Numbered from the stretch's first letter, positions 7,569 through 15,099 are shown. The stretch: DNA of 25,000 nucleotides from Symbiodinium natans (GCA_905221605.1 CAJNDS010001258.1:77501-102500); one strand, 5' to 3'. Numbers and translations are program-made. The notes: generated by a model from the sequence alone, not told the origin.

Positions 7569-7625
7569 ATGAGTGAGTCCGAGCAGCAGGCCGTGGACGC
7601 GTTCTTGGGGGCCCAACGGCCCTAA
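7569..7625 (+). other. Candidate first exon with start codon
   Basis: ATG at 7569 opens MSESEQQAVDAFLGAQRP, an acidic, helix-forming start with GC-ending codons, reaching a TAA made by the following CCCTAAA array. Two further plus-strand islands (7696-7791 and 7946-8035) could continue it. Confidence 0.3.
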
Positions 7626-7693
7626 ACCCCAAACCCTAAACCCCAAACCCTAAACCCTAAACCCTAAACCCCAAACCCTAAACCCTAAACCCG
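7620..7693 (-). repeat. CCCTAAA array
   Basis: Ten units with CCCCAAA variants. Confidence 0.95.
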
Positions 7694-7695
7694 AA

Positions 7696-7791
7696 ATCAC
7701 AGAACGCGAAGCCACTGCTCAGATCAACGCGGACATCCCCTCCAGAGGCGGTCCCTGGAGCTGGGCACAACTCCAGACCTCTCCACGACCC
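7696..7791 (+). other. Coding-like island (exon candidate), 32 codons
   Basis: Plus frame ITEREATAQINADIPSRG..., with an acceptor-like ATCACAG near its start. Flanked on both sides by C-strand arrays. Confidence 0.28.
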
Positions 7792-7944
7792 TAAACCCTA
7801 AACCCTACACCCTAAACGCTAAACCCTAAACCCAACCCTAAACTAACCCTAACCCTAAACCCTAAACGCTAAACCAACGCGAAACCCTAAACCCTACACC
7901 TAAACCCCAAACCCTAAACCCTAAATCCTAAACCCTAAACCCTA
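7789..7944 (-). repeat. CCCTAAA array, degenerate
   Basis: Contains 6-mer units, CGCTAAA and CCCTACA variants. Confidence 0.95.
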
Positions 7945-7945
7945 C

Positions 7946-8035
7946 TTGATTGAGGGATTCCTAGAAACCCAATGGCTTCTCAGCCCATTCTTGTGGCAGT
8001 TCGGGGGCATGGGCTCGGTGCAACTGCGGCAATTT
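7946..8035 (+). other. Coding-like island (exon candidate), 30 codons
   Basis: Plus frame LIEGFLETQWLLSPFLWQFG... between a C-array and a G-array. Amphipathic/hydrophobic; unrecognised. Confidence 0.3.
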
Positions 8036-8036
8036 C

Positions 8037-8110
8037 GGGTTAAGGGTTTAGGGTTTTAGGGTTTAGGTTTTAGGGCTTAGGGCTTAGGGCTTAGGGTTCG
8101 GGGTTTGGGG
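8037..8110 (+). repeat. Degenerate TTTAGGG / CTTAGGG array
   Basis: G-strand units with 7- and 8-base spacing; marks the left edge of the distinct 8.1-9.8 kb block. Confidence 0.92.
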
Positions 8111-8175
8111 GCTCAGGCTTTAGCCACGCTCGTCCTACCGAAGAAGGCATCAAGGATGTAAGAGTCTTCTTTCTT

Positions 8176-8312
8176 GTTGCGGGTGTTTTTTTGTTGCGGG
8201 TGCGGGGCGCATTTTTTTTTTGGCTGCGGGTGCGTTTTGTTTTTTGCTGCGGGTGCGGTGGGTGCGCGTCTTCTGTGTTTTTGCTGCGGGTGCGGTGGGG
8301 GCGCGATTGTTT
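8176..8312 (+). repeat. GC-rich minisatellite (TTTTTGCTGCGGGTGCGG-type), left copy
   Basis: Four to five degenerate units of T-run + GCTGCGGGTGCGG. The same motif in the same orientation recurs at 9676-9758. The 8113-8496 minus ORF (PHPQQK repeats) translates it and is unlikely to be a gene. Confidence 0.85.
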
Positions 8313-8318
8313 TTGCTG

Positions 8319-9040
8319 TTCTAAAACCTCTATTTTCTCTACATTTACTATGAAAACCTCTCTTTTTGGAACTTTCTCTATACTTTAATACAAACACCTC
8401 TATTTCTCGAATGTTTTTTATAACGAAAACCTCGGTTTCTCTCTCTGTTGTCCATATTGTCAGTTTTAGGGTTAGAGCGGAAGACATGAGAAACAAATTC
8501 TCTGTGATATCTCAAGTCTGCAATTACGTTCCTCTTGTCCTATTTTAATAGGAAAACAATTATTGTCTCTGTATCTTAATGGGAAAACCTCCAATTTCTC
8601 GATATTTGAACATGGAAACCTCTCTCTTCTCTCCATACTTTAATAGGAAAAACCTTTTTTTGTGCCTAGTATGAAAACCTATATTTCCTCTATGCTGTCA
8701 TAGGCAAGCCTCTAATTTCTCTATATTTCATATAACGAAGCCCTCTATTTTTCTGTAGTTTACTAGTTTGTCAATATTGTCAGACTTCTTCTCTATATTT
8801 CACGAGGAAGACATGAGAGAGGAATACATGAAAAGCTAACTCTTTATATTTTCATAAGAGTACAGCATTATCTTTATTTGTGACTCGCAGACAACAAGTA
8901 TTTTTCTTCATGTTTGCCATATTCTCATGACACAAGCTCTATTTCTCGCTTCTTTACTAAGAAGACGTTTATATCTCTATTTTAATCGGAAAATTCGACG
9001 TCTACTACAAGTTCTGAACTTTCGCAGGAAAGCAATCATA
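8319..9040. repeat. AT-rich block of degenerate ~30-40 bp repeats
   Basis: Phrases of the type AAAACCTCTATTTCTCTAT followed by ATTTTAATAGG recur about ten to twelve times with decay, most clearly 8319-8460 and 8540-8765. No telomere units, no convincing ORF. Composition differs sharply from the rest of the window. Confidence 0.7.
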
Positions 9041-9058
9041 TATTCCCCCTTTTTTTCA

Positions 9059-9625
9059 GGGGGGGTTGGGGGCTGCGCAGCCCCCCGCATTCGCAAACAC
9101 AATTCTCGCATCATGGGTTTGGAAGGGATTCGTATGCTTTGAAGCAAGCTTGCCCGGCTAGAAGAAAAGCGGGGGGGGGGGGGGCGCAGCCCCCCCCCCC
9201 CCATTGCAAACACAATGTTCGCATCATGGGTTTGGAAGGGATTCGTATGATTGAAGCAAGTTTGCCCGTCTTAACAAAGCGCAGCCACCCCGATTTCAAG
9301 CGGGGGGGATGCTCGCATGATGGGTTCGGAAAGGATTCATATGCTTTGAAGCAAGCTGGCATTGCTTTAAGATTGGGGGGGGGTGGGGGAGCCCCCCCCC
9401 CCCATTTGCAAACCCAAATGCTCGCATGACAGGCTTGGACAGGATTCATATGCTGAGAAGCGAGCTGGCACGGTTTAAAAGAGCGGGGGGTTGGGCGGGG
9501 CGCAGCCCTCCCTCCGCCGTTTGCAAACAATGCTCGCATGATGGGTTTGGGAAGGATTCAATGCTTTGAAAGGCTTGCACAGTTTAAAAGAACGGGGGCA
9601 GGAGGGGGGGGGGGGATTGCAAAAC
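9059..9625 (+). repeat. Five-unit ~94-113 bp tandem repeat with G-run/C-run hairpins
   Basis: The anchor GCATCATGGGTTTGG (or GCATGATGGG) occurs at 9108, 9221, 9315, 9424 and 9536, i.e. spacing 113, 94, 109 and 112. Four of the units begin with a G-run, CGCAG-type loop and C-run that would fold into a G:C hairpin (9059-9086, 9171-9202, 9375-9403, 9485-9520), followed by GCAAACAC. The third unit has lost most of its hairpin. The long minus ORFs here (9111-9539, 9475-9777) are repeat translations. Confidence 0.88.
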
Positions 9626-9675
9626 ATTGCAAAACAAATGATCTGGGGGGTGGGGAGGAAGGGAGGGGGGGGCGA

Positions 9676-9758
9676 TTGTTTTTGCTGCGCGTGCGGGGGC
9701 GCTTTTTCTTTTTGCTGCGGGTGCGGGGGCGCCTTTTTTGATGCGGGTGCGGGGGCGA
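9676..9758 (+). repeat. GC-rich minisatellite, right copy
   Basis: Three units of TTTTTGCTGCGGGTGCGGGG, direct orientation relative to 8176-8312. Confidence 0.85.
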
Positions 9759-9855
9759 CACGCGCCAGGTCACTCACTCACCGCGGCGGTCCCCGAAAAA
9801 AGTACCGACAAAACAAACACGGGTTCCGCATCAAGGAAAGCAGCCAACCGCAGCA

Positions 9856-10160
9856 ACCCTAAACCCTAAACTCTAAAGTCCAAACCCTAAACTCTAAAGT
9901 CCAAACCCTAAACCCTAAACCCTAAACTCTAAAGTCCAAACCCTAAACTTTACACCCTAAACCCTAAACTCTAAAGTCCAAACCCTAAACCCTAAACCCT
10001 AAACCCTAAACCCTAAACTCTAAAGTCCAAACCCTAAAATTTGAACCCTAAACCCTAAACTCTAAAGTCCAAACCCTAAACCCTAAACCCTAAACCCTAA
10101 ACCCTAAACCCTAAAGTCCAAACCCTAAACTTTAAACCCTAAAATCCAAACCCCAAACCC
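9856..10160 (-). repeat. Telomere-variant array with higher-order structure
   Basis: CCCTAAA units interrupted regularly by CTCTAAAGTCCAAA. This compound block recurs at least six times with one to five ordinary units between, forming a higher-order repeat. Confidence 0.95.
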
Positions 10161-10161
10161 C

Positions 10162-10245
10162 GAGCTGCTGGATCTGGACGTCTGGTGTCGGGCCCAGCGC
10201 ATCGTGTCTAGCAACAAAATGCAAAAATGGAGGTTTCCGAAAATA
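10162..10245 (+). other. Coding-like island (exon candidate), 28 codons
   Basis: Plus frame ELLDLDVWCRAQRIVSSNKM... then runs into the next array. Balanced, charged composition; unrecognised. Confidence 0.3.
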
Positions 10246-10350
10246 GGGTTTAGGGTTTAGGGTTTAGGGTTTAGGGTTTAGGGTTTAGGGTTTAGGGTTT
10301 AGGGTTTAGGGTTTAGGGTTTAGGGTTTAGGGTTTAGGGTTTAGGGTTCA
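10245..10350 (+). repeat. TTTAGGG array, near-perfect
   Basis: About 15 units. Confidence 0.97.
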
Positions 10351-10506
10351 GGGGGACCCCTAAAACAGACCCCCTAACGCCCCTTATCATGAGGACCCCA
10401 GTAAAGTGCCCCGAAGTCCTAAAACCCTGAACCCCAATCCCTAAACCCTAAACCCAAGATGCCCCTCAGACCCCGAATAGTAGGATTCCCTGATAAGCGC
10501 CCCAAG

Positions 10507-10538
10507 AAGGTGCCCCTAATTTCGGAAACCCCCAAACC

Positions 10539-10584
<46 letters not shown>

Positions 10585-10642
10585 ACCCTAAACCCTAAAC
10601 CCTAAACCCCCTAAGGTGCCCCTAATTTCGGAAACCCCCAAA
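10507..10642. repeat. 30-bp direct repeat bracketing a CCCTCAA array
   Basis: A 30-base segment beginning AAGGTGCCCCTAATTTCGGA occurs identically at 10507-10536 and 10613-10642. Between the copies lie about seven CCCTCAA units and three or four CCCTAAA units. This is the arrangement expected if an array had been inserted with duplication of its target, or if a segment duplicated around it. Confidence 0.9.
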
Positions 10643-10700
10643 TGTCCAGGCTCCACTGCTGCGTCGGGCGGGCTGCCTTTGGGAGCCGGAGCCTAAAAGG

Positions 10701-10824
10701 TTTAGGGTTTATAGGGTACAGGGTACAGGGTATAGAGTTTAGGGTTTTGGGCTTTAGGGTTTAGGGTTTAGGGTTCAGGGTTCAGGGTTCAGGGTTCAGG
10801 GTTCAGGGTTCAGGGTTCAGGGTT
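10701..10824 (+). repeat. TTTAGGG array ending in homogeneous TTCAGGG
   Basis: Right part (10771-10824) consists of eight TTCAGGG units; left part has ACAGGGT variants. Confidence 0.95.
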
Positions 10825-10885
10825 CCCAAACATGTACTACAAAACCTCCACTTGGCTGCTCTTCGGCACCTTCCTAAACCTGTCA
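10823..10885 (+). other. Coding-like island (exon candidate)
   Basis: Plus frame FPNMYYKTSTWLLFGTFLNL, aromatic-rich with C/G-ending codons; runs into the next C-array. Confidence 0.3.
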
Positions 10886-10886
10886 C

Positions 10887-10964
10887 CCCAAAACCCAAAA
10901 CCCTAAGCCCTAAGCCCTAAACCCTAAACCCTAAACCCTACACCCTAAACCCTAAACCCTAAAG
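10887..10964 (-). repeat. CCCTAAA / CCCTAAG array
   Basis: Eleven units, with AACCCAAA variants at the left edge. Confidence 0.94.
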
Positions 10965-11098
10965 ATTTCAGGAGTCCCTACAGCCCCTAAGATCGCAACA
11001 GGGGCCACCTAACAGGTCTCGGGCAGGGCTAAATCGCCACTGCCGAGCTAGATCGCCCAGAGACAAGATTTATCCCTGAAGGGATTGCTTACTTCCTT

Positions 11099-11222
11099 AA
11101 GGGTTTAGGGTTTAGGGCTTAGGGTTTAGGGTTTAGGGTTTAGGTTTTAGGGTTTAGGGTTTAGGTTTTAGGGTTTAGGGTTTAGGGTTTAGGGTTTAGG
11201 GTTTAGGGTTTAGGGTTTAGGG
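11099..11222 (+). repeat. TTTAGGG array
   Basis: About 17 units; two GTTTTAGGG insertions. Confidence 0.96.
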
Positions 11223-11263
11223 ACTTCTTGACCCCCCCCTGAACCCCTTCTACAGTTCAACGA

Positions 11264-11340
11264 ACTAAACCCTAAACCCTAAACCCTAAACCCTAAACCC
11301 TAAACCCTAAACCCTAAACCCTAAACCCTAAACCCTAAAC
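11264..11340 (-). repeat. CCCTAAA array, near-perfect
   Basis: Eleven units, facing the G-array 42 bp to its left. Confidence 0.96.
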
Positions 11341-11382
11341 TCGGCATAAGTCTCTGGTTCTATCAAAGCATTTTGCTTTGAG

Positions 11383-11451
11383 ATGGTGCTCAAGGCACAA
11401 AAACTGGCTCGGAGCAAGGGCCCCAGGGATGTGAAGGGAGGATTCACTAGG
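11383..11451 (+). other. Coding-like island (exon candidate)
   Basis: Plus frame MVLKAQKLARSKGPRDVKGG..., basic and helical. Another frame upstream (11341-11380) is also open. Confidence 0.25.
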
Positions 11452-11537
11452 TTTTAGGGGTTAGGGTTAAGGGTTTAGGGTTTAAGCTTTAGGGTTTAGG
11501 GTTTGGGGTTTGGGGTTTAGGGTTTCGAGTTTAGGGT
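11452..11537 (+). repeat. Degenerate TTTAGGG array
   Basis: Units with AAGGG, TTTGGGG and TTCGAG interruptions. Confidence 0.9.
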
Positions 11538-11663
11538 TGCTTGTTGCTTAGGGCACCTTCGCAGGTTACTATACTCCTGCATGTAGGATTCTGAGGTCTT
11601 CCGAGCCTGGGACTAGCTCCTCATATACCCCCAAGGACGTCGAAAACCAAAGGGAATACGCTA

Positions 11664-11731
11664 AACCCGAATTAAACCCGAATTAAACCCTAAACCCTAA
11701 ACCCTAAACCCTAAACCCTAAACCCTAATCC
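11664..11731 (-). repeat. CCCTAAA array
   Basis: Starts with two CCCGAATTAAA units, then seven regular heptamers. CCCCAAGGAC occurs on both sides (11629-11638, 11730-11739). Confidence 0.94.
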
Positions 11732-11883
11732 CCAAGGACTTAGACTTTCTCACATAGGGAATTCATGTATTCAGGCCCTCTCCGGTCGCTCTTCGAGAGA
11801 CCGAGCGAATCACTTTGAGTCCAGGTAGCAGCGGTACCAAGTGTTCACGTGCTTGAACCTGGGTTTAGGGGGTTTAGGCAACC

Positions 11884-11942
11884 CGAAACCCTAAACCCTA
11901 ACCCTAAACCCTAAACCCTAAACCCTAAACCCTAAACCCTAA
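11884..11942 (-). repeat. CCCTAAA array
   Basis: Eight units, preceded by a tiny G-strand patch at 11859-11878. Confidence 0.94.
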
Positions 11943-12078
11943 GTCTAGGGCTGAGGGGGAGTTGGGGATCAGGGGCACTTGAATCATGAGGGGCAGCTCG
12001 GCATCGGTTCCAATTTAATGTCTTTGCTAACATGGCCTGAGGGCACTGGCGCCTAAGGAGCTCCGCTATAAGCCCTCT
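11943..12078 (-). other. Coding-like island (exon candidate), ~45 codons
   Basis: Minus frame open through the island and containing GLIAELLRRQCPQAMLAKTL. Helical, unrecognised. Confidence 0.25.
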
Positions 12079-12164
12079 AAACCCTAAACCCTATTTGCCA
12101 GAGCCAGGTAGCGCATGGAATGCCACAGCTGCTTTGTTGCCACAGTCCGCGCCTTGGCAAATAA

Positions 12165-12289
12165 AGGCCCAGGACCAGGGTTTAGGGTCTTGGGTTTAGG
12201 GTTTAGGGTTTTGGGTTTAGGGTTTAGGGTTTAGGGTTTAGGGTTACGAGTTTAGGGTTTAGGTTTAGGGTTTAGGCCCAGGACCAGGG
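12165..12289 (+). repeat. TTTAGGG array bracketed by a 16-bp direct repeat
   Basis: AGGCCCAGGACCAGGG occurs at 12165-12180 immediately left and at 12274-12289 immediately right of the array 12181-12275. The array therefore looks inserted with a target duplication. Left island (12114-12180) has a coding-like plus frame (MECHSCFVATVRALANKG). Confidence 0.9.
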
Positions 12290-12352
12290 CTTCAGGGCTT
12301 CCAAAACAAGGTTGAGAGGGTTCATGGGTAGATGTGGGGCGAACACCCCACT

Positions 12353-12470
12353 ATACTCCCCTTAGAACCTTAGCAAAAATGATATTTTAAGATCCTCTTG
12401 GGTCGTATATAACCAAAAAACACAAAAGAATTCCCCTATAAGGATGTAGCCCAACTAAGGCTTCCTAAAT
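12353..12470 (+). repeat. Dispersed repeat D1, copy 1
   Basis: Starts CTCCCCTTAGAACCTTA and ends AATTCCCC..GGATGTAG. The same landmarks in the same order and orientation occur at 12674-12765. Preceded by a GTGGGG/CCCCAC hairpin at 12334-12351. Confidence 0.6.
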
Positions 12471-12511
12471 CAGAGCAGAGGCCTACCACTCCCGGTGGGC
12501 TCAGAAAAGCA

Positions 12512-12588
12512 ACCCTAAACCCGAAACCCTAAGCCGAAACCCTAAACCCTAAACCCTAAACCCGAAACCCTAAACCCTAAACCCTAAA
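12512..12588 (-). repeat. CCCTAAA / CCCGAAA array
   Basis: Eleven units followed by a G-run (12591-12599). Confidence 0.94.
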
Positions 12589-12673
12589 AGGGGGGGGGAT
12601 GGTGCCCTGTTGGGGTGCTCCTATAAGAAGGAAAATTTTGGGGCAACTGGAGAAGTTTAGGGTTTAGTTTTGA

Positions 12674-12765
12674 TCCCCTTAGAACCTTATTAAAAACAAC
12701 ATTTTTCATTTCCGGAAGCAAAACGAAATAATTCCCCAGGGGGATGTAGTAGAATGAAGATTCTA
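12674..12765 (+). repeat. Dispersed repeat D1, copy 2
   Basis: ATCCCCTTAGAACCTTATTA, AAAACAACATTTTT, AATTCCCC, GGATGTAG in the order seen in copy 1; about 70% similar by eye. Confidence 0.55.
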
Positions 12766-12766
12766 C

Positions 12767-12847
12767 GGAAAGGCCAAACCAACTGAGCGCCCGACCCCAG
12801 CAACGCTCATCGTGTAAGAAGTTCCCGAGGTCCGGGATGGCTTGAAC
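12767..12847 (-). other. Coding-like island (exon candidate)
   Basis: Minus frame after an acceptor-like GTGCTGAG: VQAIPDLGNFLHDERCWGRA. The frame stays open through D1 copy 2, which weakens it as evidence of coding. Confidence 0.27.
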
Positions 12848-12865
12848 CTCAGCACACGAAGTGCG

Positions 12866-12935
12866 GTTTAGGGTTTAGGGTTTAGGGTTTGGAGGGTATA
12901 GGTAGGGTTTCGGGTTTGGAGTTTAGGATTTACGG
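12866..12935 (+). repeat. Degenerate TTTAGGG array
   Basis: Four clear units then decayed ones. The following island 12940-13130 has two alternative plus frames and a CCCCGTA/TACGGGG hairpin at 12959-12984. Confidence 0.85.
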
Positions 12936-13142
12936 GTTCTTGCTTGACTGCCTTATATCCCCGTACATAAGGGATGATACGGGGCACCTCATTTCCGAAT
13001 TTCCGATACAGAGCCAGTACGTTTAGCTCAGGGTGACATTGATCCAACAGGCCGCTTACACCATCCTGCCCAAACCTCCGACGATACTTCGGAAGAATTC
13101 TCAGCAGGTTTTAAGGACCATCCTAGTTTAGGGGTCTTGGTC

Positions 13143-13256
13143 TATTATATATACATCTACATATACATATGCATATACACATACATATACGTATACACAT
13201 ACATATACACACATACACATACACATACACATACACATATATATATATATATAAAT
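13143..13256. repeat. (CATATA/CACATA)n microsatellite
   Basis: Alternating purine-pyrimidine tract ending in (TA)n; the ORFs across it (HIHIHI, CMCMCV) are artefacts. Confidence 0.95.
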
Positions 13257-13462
13257 GCAGTATTTATTTATACATGAATAATTCAAGGGCCTACTCAGTG
13301 AACCATACTTGCAGTCGGGCAGGGACTCGGACGTGTCACCCACAAACCCTTCCCGGAGGGACACAACACGCAAGACGGACTGCCTAGAGATACCTCGCAC
13401 CCGAAACCCAAACAAACCGAACACCCCAACAAACCCCAAACCTAAATGCCCCACGACCCAAC

Positions 13463-13564
13463 ATCCTAAACCCAACAAACCCAACAAACCCAACAAACCC
13501 AACAAGCCCAACAAGCCCAACAAGCCCAACAAGCCCAACAGACCCAACAGACCCAACAAACCCG
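13463..13564. repeat. 9-bp minisatellite CCCAACAAR
   Basis: About 11 units: CCCAACAAA, then CCCAACAAG, then CCCAACAGA, i.e. ordered blocks of point variants. Because 9 is a multiple of 3 the frame stays open (NKPNKP on plus, GLVGLVG on minus), explaining the long ORFs at 13128-13677. Confidence 0.93.
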
Positions 13565-13689
13565 AAACCAGGCTCGGGTTGCCCAAAAACCCTACAAGCT
13601 TGCACTTCCCCCTCCGCACCATGAACCCTTGGGTTCAGGGTGTGTCTTGGGCTCAGGCTTTAGCGCTTCGAGCTTAGGGTTGAGGGTTT

Positions 13690-13804
13690 AGATCCCCTGA
13701 GCCCTGAACCCAAAGATCCAACATCCCCCTAATCAAGGTCCCTGAAAACTTGGAGAAGACAAGGTGCGCCCAGGCTTTGCAGGCAGTTGGCCATGTACCT
13801 GGAG
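13690..13804. other. Island with three competing coding-like frames
   Basis: Plus IKVPENLEKTRCAQALQAVG and two minus frames (one after CCAG at 13792: YMANCLQSLGAPCLLQVFRD) all look protein-like. A good example of how weak visual coding evidence is in these islands. Confidence 0.2.
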
Positions 13805-13805
13805 T

Positions 13806-13918
13806 CCTAAACCCTAAGCCCTAAGCCCTAAACCCTAAACCCCAAACCCTAAATCCTCAACCCCAAACCCTCTCCTAAACCCTCTCAATCCTAAACGCTT
13901 CACCCTAAACCCGTCGCC
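13806..13918 (-). repeat. Degenerate CCCTAAA array
   Basis: Regular to 13850, then CCTCAAC/CCTCTC variants. Confidence 0.9.
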
Positions 13919-14007
13919 ACCCCTCTCACCTCTGTTGGGGTAGGCCGGCGCAGTCGAGCGCAGCGAGACCAGGGCAAACTAGCTAGGGTCGCCTAAGAGC
14001 TCAGTGA

Positions 14008-14038
14008 TGAACCCTAACCCTAAACCCTAAACCCTAAG
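14008..14038 (-). repeat. Short CCCTAAA array
   Basis: Four units. The 14040-14262 island has two minus frames open, neither recognisable, and a perfect 14-bp palindrome GGCCCAGCTGGGCC at 14180-14193. 14263-14448 shows only TTTGGCT-rich sequence. Confidence 0.9.
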
Positions 14039-14450
14039 AATTGAATTACCCGAAACCCGAGGCCACAGCTCTGCCGGAGATTGCAGGGGGGGGGTGCGGC
14101 CTCTGATCCAACCCTGGGAGCTACCAGCACCTGAGGCCTGTAGGAGGCCCGGAAGCCTCCGGGGAGGAAGCCCATAAGAGGCCCAGCTGGGCCCTGGAAG
14201 GCCCCCGGAGCCTTTGGGTTCGTTAGCCAAGAGTTGCTAAGAGTCCCGAGTGACCTAAGCATCCGATGGATGTCCTAAAAGTGTCTGCAAATATGCCTGC
14301 AAATGCTCCCTAAACATGCTTGACACATGAATTTGGAATGGCTTTGGCTTGGTTTGGGCTGGCTCTGGTTTGGCTCGCTGCGATTTATGATTGGGTGGCC
14401 TTGGGGTGGGCATGTCTTCACACGATTACTTTCAGCTGACCGATGCTACA

Positions 14451-14485
14451 CCCTAAACCCTAAACCCTAAATCCTAAACCCTAAA
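14451..14485 (-). repeat. Short CCCTAAA array
   Basis: Five units, 26 bp before the opposite-strand TTTGGGG array. Confidence 0.93.
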
Positions 14486-14494
14486 GGTTCGGGG

Positions 14495-14512
14495 ATGCCA
14501 GGGTCCTGGCAT
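14495..14512. repeat. Perfect hairpin at array edge
   Basis: ATGCCAGG-GT-CCTGGCAT; its last base is the first base of the TTTGGGG array. Confidence 0.75.
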
Positions 14513-14610
14513 TTGGGGTTTGGGGTTTGGGGTTTGGGGTTTGGGGTTTGGGGTTTGGGGTTTGGGGTTTGGGGTTTGGGGTTTGGGGTTTGGGGTTTGG
14601 GGTTTGGGGG
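14512..14610 (+). repeat. Homogeneous TTTGGGG array
   Basis: About 14 perfect TTTGGGG units without any TTTAGGG, a separate locally amplified variant. Confidence 0.97.
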
Positions 14611-14675
14611 CTTCCTGCCGCCGGACGCGGGTTGCAAACCGTAAAGCCGCAAATCCACAAACAGAAATTTGAGGT
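14611..14675 (-). other. Coding-like island (exon candidate)
   Basis: Minus frame LKFLFVDLRLYGLQPASGGR then into the array. Possibly downstream of 14691-14801 on the same strand. Confidence 0.27.
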
Positions 14676-14690
14676 TTAGGGCTAGGGTTG

Positions 14691-14801
14691 TAAAGGGAAT
14701 TCCGGGGAAGCTCCTCTCAAACTGAAGCCAGTAATCCCGAACTGAACTCCGTCCCTGCTGAGCTGGGCACCTGTCTTCACCTCAGCACGTGTGTCAAGGT
14801 T
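14691..14801 (-). other. Strong coding-like island (exon candidate), 37 codons
   Basis: Minus frame containing EVKTGAQLSRDGVQFGITGF. Mixed polar/hydrophobic alternation reminiscent of a beta-rich protein, no stop from edge to edge. Next minus-strand open piece upstream is 14838-14962, separated by one short telomere-like patch. No family recognised. Confidence 0.38.
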
Positions 14802-14962
14802 TTTGGAGCTTTGGGTTTAGGGTTCAGGGTTTTTAGGGTGCCAGGCTTGTCCCAAACAACCATGACTGATGCCTCAGGACCCTTGCATAGGAAAAGGCGA
14901 TGTTCTGGTGGTTTTGGGGCGGTTGCTTCCTCAAAGGAAGAATCCACAAATCCACCTCCCAT
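14777..14962 (-). other. Coding-like frame (exon candidate) running into short array
   Basis: Begins with ATG at 14962; protein-like part is residues 1-43 (FEEATAPKPPEHRLFLCKGP and SVMVVWDKPGTL). The last ~17 residues translate a telomere-like patch and are probably intronic or artefactual. Confidence 0.32.
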
Positions 14963-14978
14963 TCCCTGCTTTTCCTAG

Positions 14979-15029
14979 GGTTTAGGGTTTAGGGTTTAGG
15001 GTGTAGAGTTTAGGGTTTAGGGTTTAGGG
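14979..15029 (+). repeat. TTTAGGG array
   Basis: Seven units, one GTGTAGAG variant pair. Confidence 0.94.
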
Positions 15030-15099
15030 AAACAACCAGTCATAACCAACCCTGAAGCTTAAATCCCAAACCCTTCTTGGGGGGGTTTTGGTTTATGGC

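Noticed and set aside
9111-9777. ORFs of 67-142 codons rich in G, P and GGG/PPP
   Set aside because: They follow the tandem ~110-bp repeat and minisatellite; openness comes from repeat composition.
13128-13677. ORFs of 122-164 codons with NKPNKP or GLLGLLG
   Set aside because: 9-bp minisatellite and CA/TA microsatellite keep the frame open in several phases and on both strands.
14512-14610. Ciliate telomere (TTTTGGGG or TTGGGG)
   Set aside because: Unit here is TTTGGGG, internal, and surrounded by TTTAGGG arrays; it is better seen as a local variant.
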